Counted from the first letter of the stretch, positions 8,725-17,740 are shown. The stretch is DNA of 64,000 nt from Eutrophocola sp965662685 (GCA_965662685.1 CBFIIQ010000003.1:1-64000); one strand, 5' to 3'. Translations and numbers: made by a program. Notes: generated by a model not told the origin, from the letters alone.

Positions 8725-9186
8725 ATGGCAGACCTGCAAATCCCCGGACTGGAACTGGAATACGCCTTTTCAGTAACAATGAATTTCGCTGAGCGAATTG
8801 ATTTCGTTGGACCGCGCGGAGGAAAGGGCTATGTGCCCCCGGCTACTGGAGTTATTTACGGCCCCATGCTTAGTGGACGGGTTGTTCCCTACAGTGGTGC
8901 TGACTACGCTATCTTTAAGGACCTTAGCGAGGGTATCAAGGTAAATACCCATTACATGCTGGAAACCGATGATGGGCACTGGATTTATATTAATAACCGG
9001 GGTTACCTGCATCGCTCCCCCGACCCCGAAAATCCGGGGCAGACTAAACTCTATTTTCGTTTTACGCCGTTCTTTGAGGCACCGAATGGACCTTATGAAT
9101 GGATGTCTCGCACTATGATAGTAGGGACCGGAGAGCGTCTTACGAATCCTGACAGGTCTCAATTCACCTACTACAGGGTACTGTAA
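8725..9186 (+). CDS. DUF3237 domain protein (copy 2)
   Basis: A 153-residue DUF3237 protein, function unknown. It shares with copy 1 the patterns EYAFSVTMNFAERIDFVGP, IYGPMLSGRVVPYSGADYA, DGHWIYINNRGY, YFRFTPFFEAPNGPYEW and GTGER. AGGAC precedes the ATG at a normal distance. Its TAA stop overlaps the ATG of the next gene by one base (TAATG), so the downstream S24-like protein is probably translated by coupling. Confidence 0.88.
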   Translation: MADLQIPGLELEYAFSVTMNFAERIDFVGPRGGKGYVPPATGVIYGPMLSGRVVPYSGADYAIFKDLSEGIKVNTHYMLETDDGHWIYINNRGYLHRSPDPENPGQTKLYFRFTPFFEAPNGPYEWMSRTMIVGTGERLTNPDRSQFTYYRVL

Positions 9187-9674
9187 TGCCAATGAGAAAA
9201 TTCCCGAAGATTTCCAGGGCACAAAACAAGGTTTTGTCGGGGAGACGCAGGCTGCTGCAGTTGAGCGCAACGCTTCCTGTAAGCCTGCCGGTATTTAGTG
9301 TGCTCTGCGCACCGAAAACCAATATTACTTACCATCTGGTAAAGAATCAGGAATCTGCAGCCGGTGTTATAAAAGGGGCTCTTGTTCTGGTGGATAGTGG
9401 CATTAATGTGTTTCAGACTGATGGTTTCTATCTATATCCTGATTGGGGGCAACCGGTGGTTTATGAGGTGCGACAAACAGCCAATCGACTTGCTTTTCAC
9501 TACCCAGGCAACGATAAGGTGTTATGGGTATCAGGTCCGGAGCAATCAATGGCACGCTTCAGCGGTCGGGTAGAAGGGATCTTGAAAGCTGAAGAGCTTG
9601 ACACAAATAAATTACTGAATTCGCGGCTGGGTCAGTTGCAGACCCTGCACGTACCACCCTTGCCAGCTGTCTAA
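9186..9674 (+). CDS. S24/LexA-fold-like secreted protein, putative
   Basis: A 162-residue protein with an N-terminal RRRLLQLSATLPVSLPV, which resembles a Tat or Sec signal. The body (GALVLVDSGINVF, TDGFYLYPDWGQPVVYEVRQ, GRVEGIL) follows the order of an S24 peptidase domain (GDLVLVD, G-Y-V, GxVxGxI). A Ser occurs in QESAAG where the S24 serine would lie, but the lysine expected in the VKR position is not seen. It could be an inactive relative or an unrelated beta fold. It overlaps the upstream DUF3237 gene by one base, which ties the two in one operon. Confidence 0.6.
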   Translation: MPMRKFPKISRAQNKVLSGRRRLLQLSATLPVSLPVFSVLCAPKTNITYHLVKNQESAAGVIKGALVLVDSGINVFQTDGFYLYPDWGQPVVYEVRQTANRLAFHYPGNDKVLWVSGPEQSMARFSGRVEGILKAEELDTNKLLNSRLGQLQTLHVPPLPAV

Positions 9675-9708
9675 AAGGTTATCCAGGCAAAAATTATCTA
9701 CCAGAAAA

Positions 9709-10290
9709 ATGGATAATATTGAGCTCACAGACCTGCTGGCTGAAATACGTCAGTGTCGTTTCTGTGCGGATAAATTACCGCTAGGCCCGCGTCCGGTCCT
9801 TAATGTGGCTGAATCTGCCCGGATTATGATTGTTGGGCAGGCGCCTGGCGTCAGGGTTCATGAAACAGGGATTCCCTGGAACGACCCTTCAGGAGATCGA
9901 TTGCGAGATTGGCTGGGAGTAGATCGAGATACCTTTTATGATGTATCGAAAATTTCCATAATGCCAATGGGATTTTGTTATCCCGGTAAGGGCAAATCCG
10001 GTGATTTGCCACCACGGCCTGAGTGCGCTCCGCTTTGGCACCCGCAACTGCTCAAAATACTGCCGAATATAAAGCTGACACTGCTGATTGGCAGCTATGC
10101 CCAAAACTACTATCTAAACGACAATAAGGGGAGCCTGACCGAAAGGGTTGCGGCCTGGCATGAATATCTACCGTCTATACTCCCATTGGTACATCCTTCT
10201 CCCAGAAATACTTATTGGCTACAGAAAAACCCATGGTTTACCGGGAAACTCCTGCCAGTGCTTCAACAAGAAGTAGCTAAAAATCTCTAA
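9709..10290 (+). CDS. Uracil-DNA glycosylase superfamily protein
   Basis: UDG-superfamily fold: motif 1 is IVGQAPGVRVHETGIPWNDPSG (residues ~41-62) and the C-terminal motif is LVHPSPRN, both typical of family 4-like or UdgX-like enzymes that remove deaminated bases. The N-terminus has CRFC, and no further cysteines form an obvious four-Cys iron-sulfur set, so it differs from classical family 4 enzymes. The catalytic polar residue after GQAPG is not obvious, so activity is not assured. It starts 34 bases after the preceding gene and has no close functional neighbour. Confidence 0.85.
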   Translation: MDNIELTDLLAEIRQCRFCADKLPLGPRPVLNVAESARIMIVGQAPGVRVHETGIPWNDPSGDRLRDWLGVDRDTFYDVSKISIMPMGFCYPGKGKSGDLPPRPECAPLWHPQLLKILPNIKLTLLIGSYAQNYYLNDNKGSLTERVAAWHEYLPSILPLVHPSPRNTYWLQKNPWFTGKLLPVLQQEVAKNL

Positions 10291-10412
10291 ATATTCAATT
10301 AAAACAGCTAGATAGAATTATTTTGTAGAGAAAAATAAAAGAGACATCTTGTGTCAACCAGGACTCATCCAGTGCGTTGTATAGGGGGATAGGCAAAGAT
10401 TCATAAAGGTGA

Positions 10413-11048
10413 ATGAAATCCATGACAACACTGGCAGGCGGAAGTGACACCTATATAGTGCTGGGCTATGATAATGACCGGGACAATAATGATACCGGGA
10501 GAGAGGCGCTGGATAGTAACCACGCATTGGAAAGGTTTCTTTCTTCAGTGGAAAAGCGCGCCTTGCGTATCGCACAGATAGCGACAAGTAATTCCGATGA
10601 CGCCTTTGATATTGTCCAGGACGCCATGTTTAAACTGGTGGAGAAATATCCGCGCAAGCGGGAAGATGAGTGGCATGCTCTGTTTCATCGAATTTTACAG
10701 AGCAGAATTCGGGACTGGTATCGTCGTAATACGGTAAGAAACCGCTTCAGGTCCTGGCTTGGCAGTAATTCAGATGAGGATGGCGATCCATTCCAGGGTG
10801 TGATGGATGAAGCAGGGAGAAGTCCGGAACAGCAACTGCAAACCGGTTTGAGTATGGAGGCTTTGCAGCAAGCTTTGCAGAGTTTACCTTTGCGCCAGCA
10901 GCAGGCTTTCATGCTTAGAGCCTGGGAAGGAATGGATGTCAGGCAAACGGCGGCAGCCATGGCTTGTGCTCAAGGCAGTGTAAAAACACATTATTCAAGG
11001 GCAATTCACAGTTTGCGTGAAAGCCTGGGTGATCATTGGCATGAATAA
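10413..11048 (+). CDS. ECF-type RNA polymerase sigma factor
   Basis: A 211-residue sigma-70-family factor. Region 2 is LRIAQIATSNSDDAFDIVQDAMFKLVEKY with HRILQSRIRDWYRR. Region 4 is ALQSLPLRQQQAFMLRAWEGMDVRQTAAAMACAQGSVKTHYSRAIHSLRESL, a typical helix-turn-helix. AAAGGTG lies just before the ATG. Its last eight bases overlap the start of the next gene, which encodes a DUF3619-like membrane protein. This sigma/DUF3619/DUF3106 grouping occurs in other gammaproteobacteria; the middle gene may act as an anti-sigma factor, though no zinc motif is seen. Confidence 0.92.
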   Translation: MKSMTTLAGGSDTYIVLGYDNDRDNNDTGREALDSNHALERFLSSVEKRALRIAQIATSNSDDAFDIVQDAMFKLVEKYPRKREDEWHALFHRILQSRIRDWYRRNTVRNRFRSWLGSNSDEDGDPFQGVMDEAGRSPEQQLQTGLSMEALQQALQSLPLRQQQAFMLRAWEGMDVRQTAAAMACAQGSVKTHYSRAIHSLRESLGDHWHE

Positions 11049-11445
11049 CGATAATCAACAAAAACAGCAGAACGAAAAAATTCAGGTAATGCAGGAACAG
11101 GCATTTCTGGATAAGGCCAGTGATGCGCTTGATAAAAGTTGCGATAGTATGGATGGACAAACGCTGTCCCGTTTAAACCGCATTCGTCATGCTGCGATTG
11201 AACATGGACAGCAGTCACAGGGCCGGACATTACTTTCACCCTTCGGCGGGCTGATTACTGCCTGTGTTTTTGTATTTGTGGTTTCTGTCTTTTATCCTGG
11301 TCAGTCCGATATCCCGATTCCAGTTACGCCTGATAATGGTACGGCTATTGAAGACCTTGATATTCTTACCTCTACAGAGAGTCTGGAATTTTTTGAGAAT
11401 CTCGAATTTTACCAATGGCTGGAGGAGAATGAATCTTCAGTCTAG
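11041..11445 (+). CDS. DUF3619-like single-pass membrane protein
   Basis: A 134-residue protein with a polar N-terminal half (LDKSCDSMDGQTLSRLNRIRHAAIEHG, the conserved part of this family), one transmembrane segment (about GGLITACVFVFVVSVFY) and an acidic tail ending EFYQWLEENESSV. The start is the ATG inside the end of the sigma gene, giving an 8-base overlap. By its position and topology it could be the anti-sigma partner; this is inference. The next gene starts inside its 3' end. Confidence 0.8.
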   Translation: MNNDNQQKQQNEKIQVMQEQAFLDKASDALDKSCDSMDGQTLSRLNRIRHAAIEHGQQSQGRTLLSPFGGLITACVFVFVVSVFYPGQSDIPIPVTPDNGTAIEDLDILTSTESLEFFENLEFYQWLEENESSV

Positions 11446-11722
11446 AATCATATTCTGCTTGCTGGCTGTATCTCCCATACAGGTGTTCAGCCAACCTTCC
11501 AGTGAACAAGAAACTGGAGCGATAGCAGATGCAGAGTCCCGGTTTCTTTTTATTAATATGCTGGAATTCCTTGCCGAATTTGAAACTGACGATGGCGAAT
11601 GGATCAGTCCGGATGTCCTTGATAATGAAGTTTTCACAGATCTTGATGTTGCTGCTTCCGAACTCTCAGGTGCCATTGACAATGAGCAAGGTCAGTTGAA
11701 CACGCAAGCGGGGACTGAGTAA
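11429..11722 (+). CDS. Small secreted acidic protein of the sigma operon
   Basis: A 97-residue product. GGAGGA precedes the ATG at 11429 at the right distance, and the N-terminus (LQSRIIFCLLAVSPIQVFSQ) is a signal peptide, so this internal start is preferred to the longer open frame beginning at 11264. The body is acidic (FLAEFETDDGEWISPDVLDNE). It overlaps the preceding gene by 17 bases and its TAA overlaps the next ATG by one. I do not recognise the family. Confidence 0.7.
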   Translation: MNLQSRIIFCLLAVSPIQVFSQPSSEQETGAIADAESRFLFINMLEFLAEFETDDGEWISPDVLDNEVFTDLDVAASELSGAIDNEQGQLNTQAGTE

Positions 11723-12303
11723 TGAGTTTGGTCTCTACTATTTATAAACGATTAAACACTATGAAATTACCGTTCTGGACATTATGTTTTTTGATCTGGC
11801 TGTACCCGTTAGCGGCACAGGCCCAGGATGGTGTCAGCTGGGATGATCTGCCAGCAGACTTGCAGGGAATACTCGGGCCAATGCAACCCCAGTGGGATGC
11901 CTTGCCACCTTCGCGTCAGGAACGTTTAACCAGTGGCGCCCGCCGCTGGCAGTCGCTGAGCCCGGAACAACGAGGCGATGTGCAACAGCAATTCAGGGGC
12001 TGGGTACAGCGTTCTCCGGAGCAGCGCGAAGGTATCAGGAATCGTTTCAAGCGTTTTCAGGAATTGCCCCCTGAACGTCAGCGTGCAGTGCGCAATCGAT
12101 TTGAACGATTCCGGGATCTCCCCGCAGAAAGGCAGCAGGAATTGCGGCAACGCTTTGAAGAAAACCGCAACCGCGGGCAGTCCCGTACGCAAAATCCTGC
12201 TCAGCAGCGACCTGGGATTCAACGCAATAGTCCCGGTACTCGCGTGGTACCAACGCGGCCCCAGCAGCAAAATCGTACTACACGGCCCACAACCGGCAGA
12301 TAA
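11722..12303 (+). CDS. DUF3106 protein with repeated LPPERQ-type helices
   Basis: Exported 193-residue protein: signal about residues 14-34 (ending AAQAQ), WDDLPADLQ, then repeats of about 14 residues with the pattern L-P/S-P-E-x-R-x-x-x-x-x-x-x-F (LSPEQRGDVQQQF, LPPERQRAVRNRF, LPAERQQELRQRF). The last 45 residues are Arg/Gln/Pro-rich and probably disordered. DUF3106 function is unknown; a periplasmic role within the sigma response is likely from the operon. An alternative start is the ATG at 11761, which gives a tidier signal peptide. Confidence 0.85.
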   Translation: MSLVSTIYKRLNTMKLPFWTLCFLIWLYPLAAQAQDGVSWDDLPADLQGILGPMQPQWDALPPSRQERLTSGARRWQSLSPEQRGDVQQQFRGWVQRSPEQREGIRNRFKRFQELPPERQRAVRNRFERFRDLPAERQQELRQRFEENRNRGQSRTQNPAQQRPGIQRNSPGTRVVPTRPQQQNRTTRPTTGR

Positions 12304-12417
12304 ATTCACCTGGTTATCATGTGTTTGCCGGCTGCAGTAGTTGATTCAGCCGATTTCGCTAGGTATGCTTTCTGCCTTTTATACCATTCTGCTTTATTCA
12401 GGCAGAGGAAACCCCCA

Positions 12418-13455
12418 GTGAAATCAGGAAACACAGCAAATAACGCTATACCGGTGATGGTTACAAAGAGTGCTGATTGTGCTCTAAAGCTGCTGGCTGT
12501 CCTGTTGTTAATTCTGCTACCCCTGACAATTTTTGCCCAGGCAGGGTCGAGACCAACGCTTCGCTTCAATTCAACTGATTCAATGATCTCTGGATCAGCC
12601 AGTATTATTGATAATCCAATGATGCCGAACGGCATACTGAAACTAGCGCCCGAAGAGCGTTATCTGCTCTGGGTTGACCTTGAGCAGGGCAAGCTGAATG
12701 TACTCGAAAGAAATGATGCCGGTGGTATGGAATTGCGTCAGGTAATTCCTGTTTCTATTGGTAAAAACGGATTTGGTAAGGAAAAGGAGGGGGATCGTAA
12801 AACTCCGGTGGGCGTATATCGGCTAACCTCTTTTTTAACTGACGAACAATTAATCGATTTCTATGGCCTCGGGGCTTTTCCTCTTAATTACCCCAATGTC
12901 ATCGATCGCAAGGCCAGCCGCACTGGATCAGGTATCTGGCTCCACGGATTACCGAAAGATGTCAGTACCCGTCCGCTGCTGGATAGTGATGGATGTGTGG
13001 TGATTGATAATGAGAGTTTTACCGAGTTGCGTAGCTATATTGCTACCGGGATCACTCACATGGTGCTCTCAGACCGCCCCCTGACATGGGGAAAAAGAGA
13101 AAAGGTAGATGAGCGCAGATCGGCTTTGGAGCAGAACTTCAAAAGCTGGCGAGAAGCCTGGGAAGCCCGGGATAACAAGGCTTTTCTTTCCTACTATGCC
13201 AGTGACTATAATGATTTTAAGCGCAACAAATCACAATGGGATGCCTATAAGAGTCGGGTGAATAATAGCAAAAACTGGATTCAGGTTGAGGCCTCCAAGG
13301 TCAGCTTCTACGCTGATCTGGACAATCCCGAATTAGTAACGGTGCGTTACTATCAGGACTATAAAAGCAGTAATTACCAGTGGCGTGGATGGAAAGAGCA
13401 ATTATGGCGTGAATCCGCAGCTGGCTGGCAAATTATCTATGAAGGGAATGGCTAG
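12418..13455 (+). CDS. L,D-transpeptidase (YkuD/YafK type) with C-terminal NTF2-like domain
   Basis: Periplasmic peptidoglycan-modifying enzyme. After a hydrophobic segment (LLAVLLLILLPLTIFAQ) the catalytic domain reads VSIGKNGFGKEKEGDRKTPVGVY, then GIWLHGLP and SDGCVVI, carrying the His and nucleophilic Cys of the YkuD fold; the EGDRKTP signature is of the YafK/DpaA branch. From about residue 240 a domain with SWREAWEARDNKAFLSYYASDY and GWQIIYEG resembles NTF2-like modules. The start is a choice: GTG 12418 with AGAGGA about 9 bases upstream is preferred; ATG 12457 is the alternative. An M14 peptidase of similar role follows. Confidence 0.88.
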   Translation: MKSGNTANNAIPVMVTKSADCALKLLAVLLLILLPLTIFAQAGSRPTLRFNSTDSMISGSASIIDNPMMPNGILKLAPEERYLLWVDLEQGKLNVLERNDAGGMELRQVIPVSIGKNGFGKEKEGDRKTPVGVYRLTSFLTDEQLIDFYGLGAFPLNYPNVIDRKASRTGSGIWLHGLPKDVSTRPLLDSDGCVVIDNESFTELRSYIATGITHMVLSDRPLTWGKREKVDERRSALEQNFKSWREAWEARDNKAFLSYYASDYNDFKRNKSQWDAYKSRVNNSKNWIQVEASKVSFYADLDNPELVTVRYYQDYKSSNYQWRGWKEQLWRESAAGWQIIYEGNG

Positions 13456-13526
13456 CACCTGTCCCCGAAATGAAATATATTACTTTACACATAAGCCTCC
13501 TTTTGGAGGGAACAATAGACGAGTGG

Positions 13527-14651
13527 ATGGTGACATTGAATAAAAGAATCCTCGCTACGATTGTTCTGCTCTTTATGATTTCGGGCTGCACTCAATTAAG
13601 CGTAAAACCTACCTCTCCAGAGCTCAGTAATGAGACAGGTTCAGCAACCAATCAGGGCATGGTGCCAGCCACGCCGGACTCATCTGATTCAGCGTCAGTA
13701 TCACAACCGGCAGGCATATCGGTGGATATTAGCGTTGGTGTCACTGAAGAAGAAGGCTCCGAGCTTGCTACCATTTTGCGTGAGGATGCTTCCCCGGATG
13801 TTCCGATCCAGGCTGGTTCAAACAGAGAGCAAGTGGCTCCCCCGGATTCTCCCATTCAGTCTGCTATTGAAAATGACACGCAGCAGCGGAGTGTACTGGC
13901 ATTATGCAGAGAGATTGGGAATAAGCTTGGCAGTGTTTCAGTCGCTGATTGTCTTGCCCAGAACCTGATTTTTGGTGGCGCCTTTACCGTACAAAGTCGA
14001 CCAATAGTGATTAAAGATTTTCTGCCTGATGGGGACGCTGCAGAAAAACCGCGTATCCTCATTATGGGCGGAATTCATGGTGATGAATATTCTTCCATCT
14101 CCATCATGTTCAAGTGGATGGCTTTGTTGACTGGCAGTGATAACAAGGATTTTCACTGGCGTTTTGCGCCGACAGTGAATCCGGATGGATTGCTTGATGG
14201 TCAGGCCATTCGACAGAATGCCAATGGTGTTGACCTGAATCGCAATTTCCCGTCTGACGACTGGCAAAATTTGGCTCAGGATTACTGGAAGAATACCACC
14301 AGTAGAAATCCGCGGCGTTTTCCTGGTGACTTCCCTGCCAGTGAACCGGAAGTGCAGTGGGTTGTAGAACAGATAAATACATTTAAACCCGATGTTATTG
14401 TTTCAGTCCATGCGCCTTACCATCTGCTGGATTATGACGGCCCCCCTGAACCACCCCAGAAAATTGGCGAATTACATTTGCATTTACTCGGTGTTTATCC
14501 CGGGTCACTGGGAAATTATGCGGGCATAAACCTCGGCATTCCCGTGATCACCATGGAGTTACCTTCAGCTGGTATCATGCCAAATAATGATCAGATTACG
14601 AAAATGTGGAGTGATCTTCTTGAATGGCTCTATGAGCATCATGATTCCTGA
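13527..14651 (+). CDS. Lipid-anchored M14 zinc peptidase, MpaA-like
   Basis: A predicted lipoprotein (lipobox MISGC, ~residue 21), a Ser/Thr/Pro-rich linker of about 90 residues, then an M14 domain. Zinc ligands are His and Glu in GGIHGDEYSS, and His in VSVHAPYH; the substrate-binding NPDGL and DLNRNFP follow the family pattern, and the catalytic Glu is in TMELPSAG. The closest family is murein peptide amidase MpaA, which in E. coli is cytoplasmic and recycles tripeptides; lipid anchoring is different here. ATG 13527 is preferred to ATG 13470, which would hide the lipobox behind 19 extra residues. A CCTCC/GGAGG hairpin sits about 20 bases upstream of the start. Confidence 0.87.
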   Translation: MVTLNKRILATIVLLFMISGCTQLSVKPTSPELSNETGSATNQGMVPATPDSSDSASVSQPAGISVDISVGVTEEEGSELATILREDASPDVPIQAGSNREQVAPPDSPIQSAIENDTQQRSVLALCREIGNKLGSVSVADCLAQNLIFGGAFTVQSRPIVIKDFLPDGDAAEKPRILIMGGIHGDEYSSISIMFKWMALLTGSDNKDFHWRFAPTVNPDGLLDGQAIRQNANGVDLNRNFPSDDWQNLAQDYWKNTTSRNPRRFPGDFPASEPEVQWVVEQINTFKPDVIVSVHAPYHLLDYDGPPEPPQKIGELHLHLLGVYPGSLGNYAGINLGIPVITMELPSAGIMPNNDQITKMWSDLLEWLYEHHDS

Positions 14652-14666
14652 AGCTAACAACTGATT

Positions 14667-15206
14667 GTGCAAGCTGCAGAAATTATCTCTTTCTGGTTCG
14701 AAGAAATCCCCACCGAATCCTGGTTCAAAAAAGATTTTGATTTTGATCAATTGCTGCGGCAGAAATTTCTTCATATTCATGAAGCTGCTACTGCAGGCGA
14801 GTTATATATCTGGCGCACAACTTCTCTCGGCAGGCTGGCCGAAATAATAGTGCTGGATCAGTTTTCCAGAAATATTTTTCGAGACAGCGCTTCAGCTTTT
14901 GCCTGGGATGCGCAGGCCCTAGTTTTGGCACAGGAAGCTGTTGCGGCACAGGCATTGGATGAACTTGAATCCAGTCAACAAGCTTTTCTCATCATGCCCT
15001 ATATGCACAGTGAGTCTAAAATTATTCACGAGCAGGCAATTAATTTATTCTCTCGTCCTGGTCTGGAATTCAATCTTGATTTCGAAAAGCGCCACAAGGT
15101 CATCATTGACCGCTTCGGACGTTATCCGCATCGCAATGCTATTCTCGGCAGACAATCAACGGCTGAAGAGGAAGAGTTTCTTCAGTTGCCAGGCTCTGCA
15201 TTTTAG
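14667..15206 (+). CDS. DUF924 family protein
   Basis: A 179-residue soluble protein of the DUF924 family: IISFWFEEIPTESWFKKD at the N-terminus, LAEIIVLDQFSRNIFRDSASAFAWD, and a C-terminal DRFGRYPHRNAILGRQSTAEEEEFL, all standard for the family. The function is unknown; the fold is helical (TPR-like). The start is GTG 14667, 15 bases after the peptidase stop, with no strong ribosome-binding site. Confidence 0.92.
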   Translation: MQAAEIISFWFEEIPTESWFKKDFDFDQLLRQKFLHIHEAATAGELYIWRTTSLGRLAEIIVLDQFSRNIFRDSASAFAWDAQALVLAQEAVAAQALDELESSQQAFLIMPYMHSESKIIHEQAINLFSRPGLEFNLDFEKRHKVIIDRFGRYPHRNAILGRQSTAEEEEFLQLPGSAF

Positions 15207-15514
15207 CTATCACTTTTTGTTCCCCCTTCGGGACATACCCGTTGCTTTCATTAGTAGTATTAATTCAATGGTATTTTGGTTTTTCTCCATTAAAAGATCT
15301 GAAAAAATTGATACTACGTATTAACAACATTATGATTTCATGGATGTTTCATCATAGTGCAGGATGCCTTTTTTGGGCGCGTTTTTATTTGTTATTTATT
15401 AAAAATGTGAATATTCAGGGGATTTTTATCCGAATACTGATTCATCGCTTTACATAACAGAAGTCATCGCTATACTCGCGCACAAATCCCGGTAACTGCC
15501 CATTTAACTTGCTA
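15207..15514. other. AT-rich intergenic region
   Basis: No gene is supported. A 71-codon open frame (15242-15457, TTG start) is hydrophobic and without a ribosome-binding site, so it is not called. A short weak dyad (CCC-N5-GGG) near 15220 has no T-run. Promoter elements for the next gene must lie here but are not clear. Confidence 0.4.
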
Positions 15515-17740
15515 ATGTTGCAATACTTGAATACGAAAAATGTTTTATTCGTAACGGCACTTTTTTTTGCGCCATTTGCATCGGCGCAACTGCCGGAAAG
15601 TGAATTTGGCGTAGACATTCGCAATGAATTCTCCGGGACTCTTGATGCCAACCAGGGGCGTAAGAGGATAGCTATTGCTCGCACAACTGATGCGCCGGTT
15701 ATTGATGGTGTGCTGGATGATGCAATCTGGCAATCAGCAACAGTAATAAGTGATTTACACCAGTTCCAGCCTGTGGATCATGGTGTACCCTCAGAAAGTT
15801 CTGTTTTTTATATTACCTATAGTGATCGATTCTTTTATGTAGCTGCCCGGCTTAACGACAGTGATGCGGATGCAATCATAGCGCGTCAACTGATTCAGGG
15901 AGGTGGTCTGGGTAGCGACGATTCCTTTGAGTTCATTCTCGATACTTTTAATAATGGTAGAACCGGTTACCACTTCCAGGTAAACCCAAATGGCATTCGT
16001 CGTGAGGGTATTTATGAGAATCCCAATGACTTGAATCGGGACTGGACAGGAATCTGGCAGGTAGAGTCGCAAATTGATGAAGAGGGCTGGACAGCCGAAG
16101 TCGCTATCCCTTTTAACACGCTGAATTTTGATCCTGAAACCGATGAATGGGGGTTCACCATTGCGCGAACTGTTTCACGCAAGCGTGAAGATATGGCCTG
16201 GTCATCATTTAATCGCCGTATAAACCCGACAACAACAGGTTTGATATCAGGAATTCGAGATATTCGACAGGGCAAGGGTCTGGATATTATCCCTTCTATA
16301 ACCGCCGCGACTAACGAAGATTACACGACGAATGTAACTGGCCAGCGTTATGACCCTTCGTTAAATGTCTTTTATAAAATTACCCCAAATCTCACCGGTG
16401 CCATGACCTTTAATACCGATTTCTCTGCCACAGAAGTCGATAATCGTCAGGTCAATCTCAGCCGTTTTTCACTTTTCTTTCCGGAAAAGCGCGATTTCTT
16501 CCTGCAGGATCTTGATATTTTCAGTTTCGGGGGGTTAAACCAGAATGGTATTCCTTTTTATTCCAGACGTATTGGTTTAAGTAATCGCGGTACACCTGTA
16601 GATATTAATGCGGGTGTTAAATTGACGGGTCGACTGGGTCGTTGGAATGTTGGCGGGCTTGCCGCCAGGCAGGGCGATTTCGACGGGCTGGATAGCCAAA
16701 ATGTCTTTGTTGGTCGAGCAGCGGCAAACGTACTTTCTGAATCCAGTGTCGGCGCCATATTTACCCATGGTGATCCCACCAGCGATACTGACAATATGCT
16801 CGGGGGGGTAGACTTTCGCTATCAGAATACCCGTTTTTCCGAGTCTCATAGCCTCAGAGGTAATGTCTGGTATCAGCAGTCAGATACTCAAGGGCTTGAT
16901 GGTAATGAGAAGGCTTTTGGAATCGGGGCAAATTATGATACCCAGAACAATGGTTTTGGTGGCTCCGTTGGTTACGAATACTTTGGTGATGATTTCAATC
17001 CGGCACTCGGATTTGCCAACCGCACAGGCGTCGACAATTTTGATTTCCGGGGTTCCGGGCGCTATTTCTTTAAAGGCCATAAATGGCTGAGAAATGTTTT
17101 TACTTTTATGCGCTTTGGTCATACCCGCTTTCTTGATACCAAGGAAATGCAAAGTGAGAACTTTTTCTGGCGCATGCTTAATTTCAATACCCACAGAGGA
17201 GATCAAGCGGGTTTTGGAGTTTTTCGTAACAGGGAAGGACTACGCAGAGATTTTACGATACGACCTGGAATCGTCATTCCTGCAGGTGAATACACTTTTA
17301 GCGGGTTTAATATGGAGGCAAGAATTTCTAATCAGCTGGAATTCTCACCGGGGATAAGCTTTAACATCGGGGATTACTTTGATGGCGAGCGCATGCAGGT
17401 CAATGCCAATATAGACTGGGCACCAAATGAGCATATCAACCTCGGTTTTAACTATAATTATCAGGACATTACTTTGCCTCAGGGGTCATTTGATGTGCGT
17501 CTGGTATCGGCAAATGCGAACTACGCTTTCAATTCAAAATGGTCCTGGATCAACCTGATTCAGTATGACAATTTTTCTGATGTGGTTGGTATCAACAGTC
17601 GTTTACGCTGGAATCCGCAGGCCGGAGAAGATCTCTTTCTGGTGATCAATTACAACTTCGATGCAGAAGGGGTATTTGCGGATCTAAATTCCAATAATGC
17701 GGAAATTGTTTTGAAATACACAAAAACTTTTCGCTTCTAG
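15515..17740 (+). CDS. CBM9-like / DUF5916 outer-membrane protein
   Basis: A 741-residue exported protein. A signal ends FASAQ; residues ~50-230 form a CBM9-like carbohydrate-binding module (APVIDGVLDDAIWQSA, GGGLGSDDSFEFILDTFNNGRTGYHFQVNPNG, GWTAEVAIPFNTLNF), followed by the DUF5916 C-terminal region with many alternating beta strands and a terminal Phe (TFRF), consistent with an outer-membrane barrel. Substrate binding at the surface is inferred. ATG 15515 is preferred to TTG 15509, two codons upstream. It is a single-gene unit in an otherwise quiet region. Confidence 0.9.
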   Translation: MLQYLNTKNVLFVTALFFAPFASAQLPESEFGVDIRNEFSGTLDANQGRKRIAIARTTDAPVIDGVLDDAIWQSATVISDLHQFQPVDHGVPSESSVFYITYSDRFFYVAARLNDSDADAIIARQLIQGGGLGSDDSFEFILDTFNNGRTGYHFQVNPNGIRREGIYENPNDLNRDWTGIWQVESQIDEEGWTAEVAIPFNTLNFDPETDEWGFTIARTVSRKREDMAWSSFNRRINPTTTGLISGIRDIRQGKGLDIIPSITAATNEDYTTNVTGQRYDPSLNVFYKITPNLTGAMTFNTDFSATEVDNRQVNLSRFSLFFPEKRDFFLQDLDIFSFGGLNQNGIPFYSRRIGLSNRGTPVDINAGVKLTGRLGRWNVGGLAARQGDFDGLDSQNVFVGRAAANVLSESSVGAIFTHGDPTSDTDNMLGGVDFRYQNTRFSESHSLRGNVWYQQSDTQGLDGNEKAFGIGANYDTQNNGFGGSVGYEYFGDDFNPALGFANRTGVDNFDFRGSGRYFFKGHKWLRNVFTFMRFGHTRFLDTKEMQSENFFWRMLNFNTHRGDQAGFGVFRNREGLRRDFTIRPGIVIPAGEYTFSGFNMEARISNQLEFSPGISFNIGDYFDGERMQVNANIDWAPNEHINLGFNYNYQDITLPQGSFDVRLVSANANYAFNSKWSWINLIQYDNFSDVVGINSRLRWNPQAGEDLFLVINYNFDAEGVFADLNSNNAEIVLKYTKTFRF

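Noticed and set aside
11264..11428. Upstream extension of the small secreted protein
   Set aside because: It runs in a shadow frame of the DUF3619-like gene and would displace the signal peptide; the ATG with GGAGGA at 11429 is better.
15242..15457. 71-codon open frame in the gap before the CBM9 gene
   Set aside because: TTG start, no ribosome-binding site and an AT-rich hydrophobic translation; likely chance.
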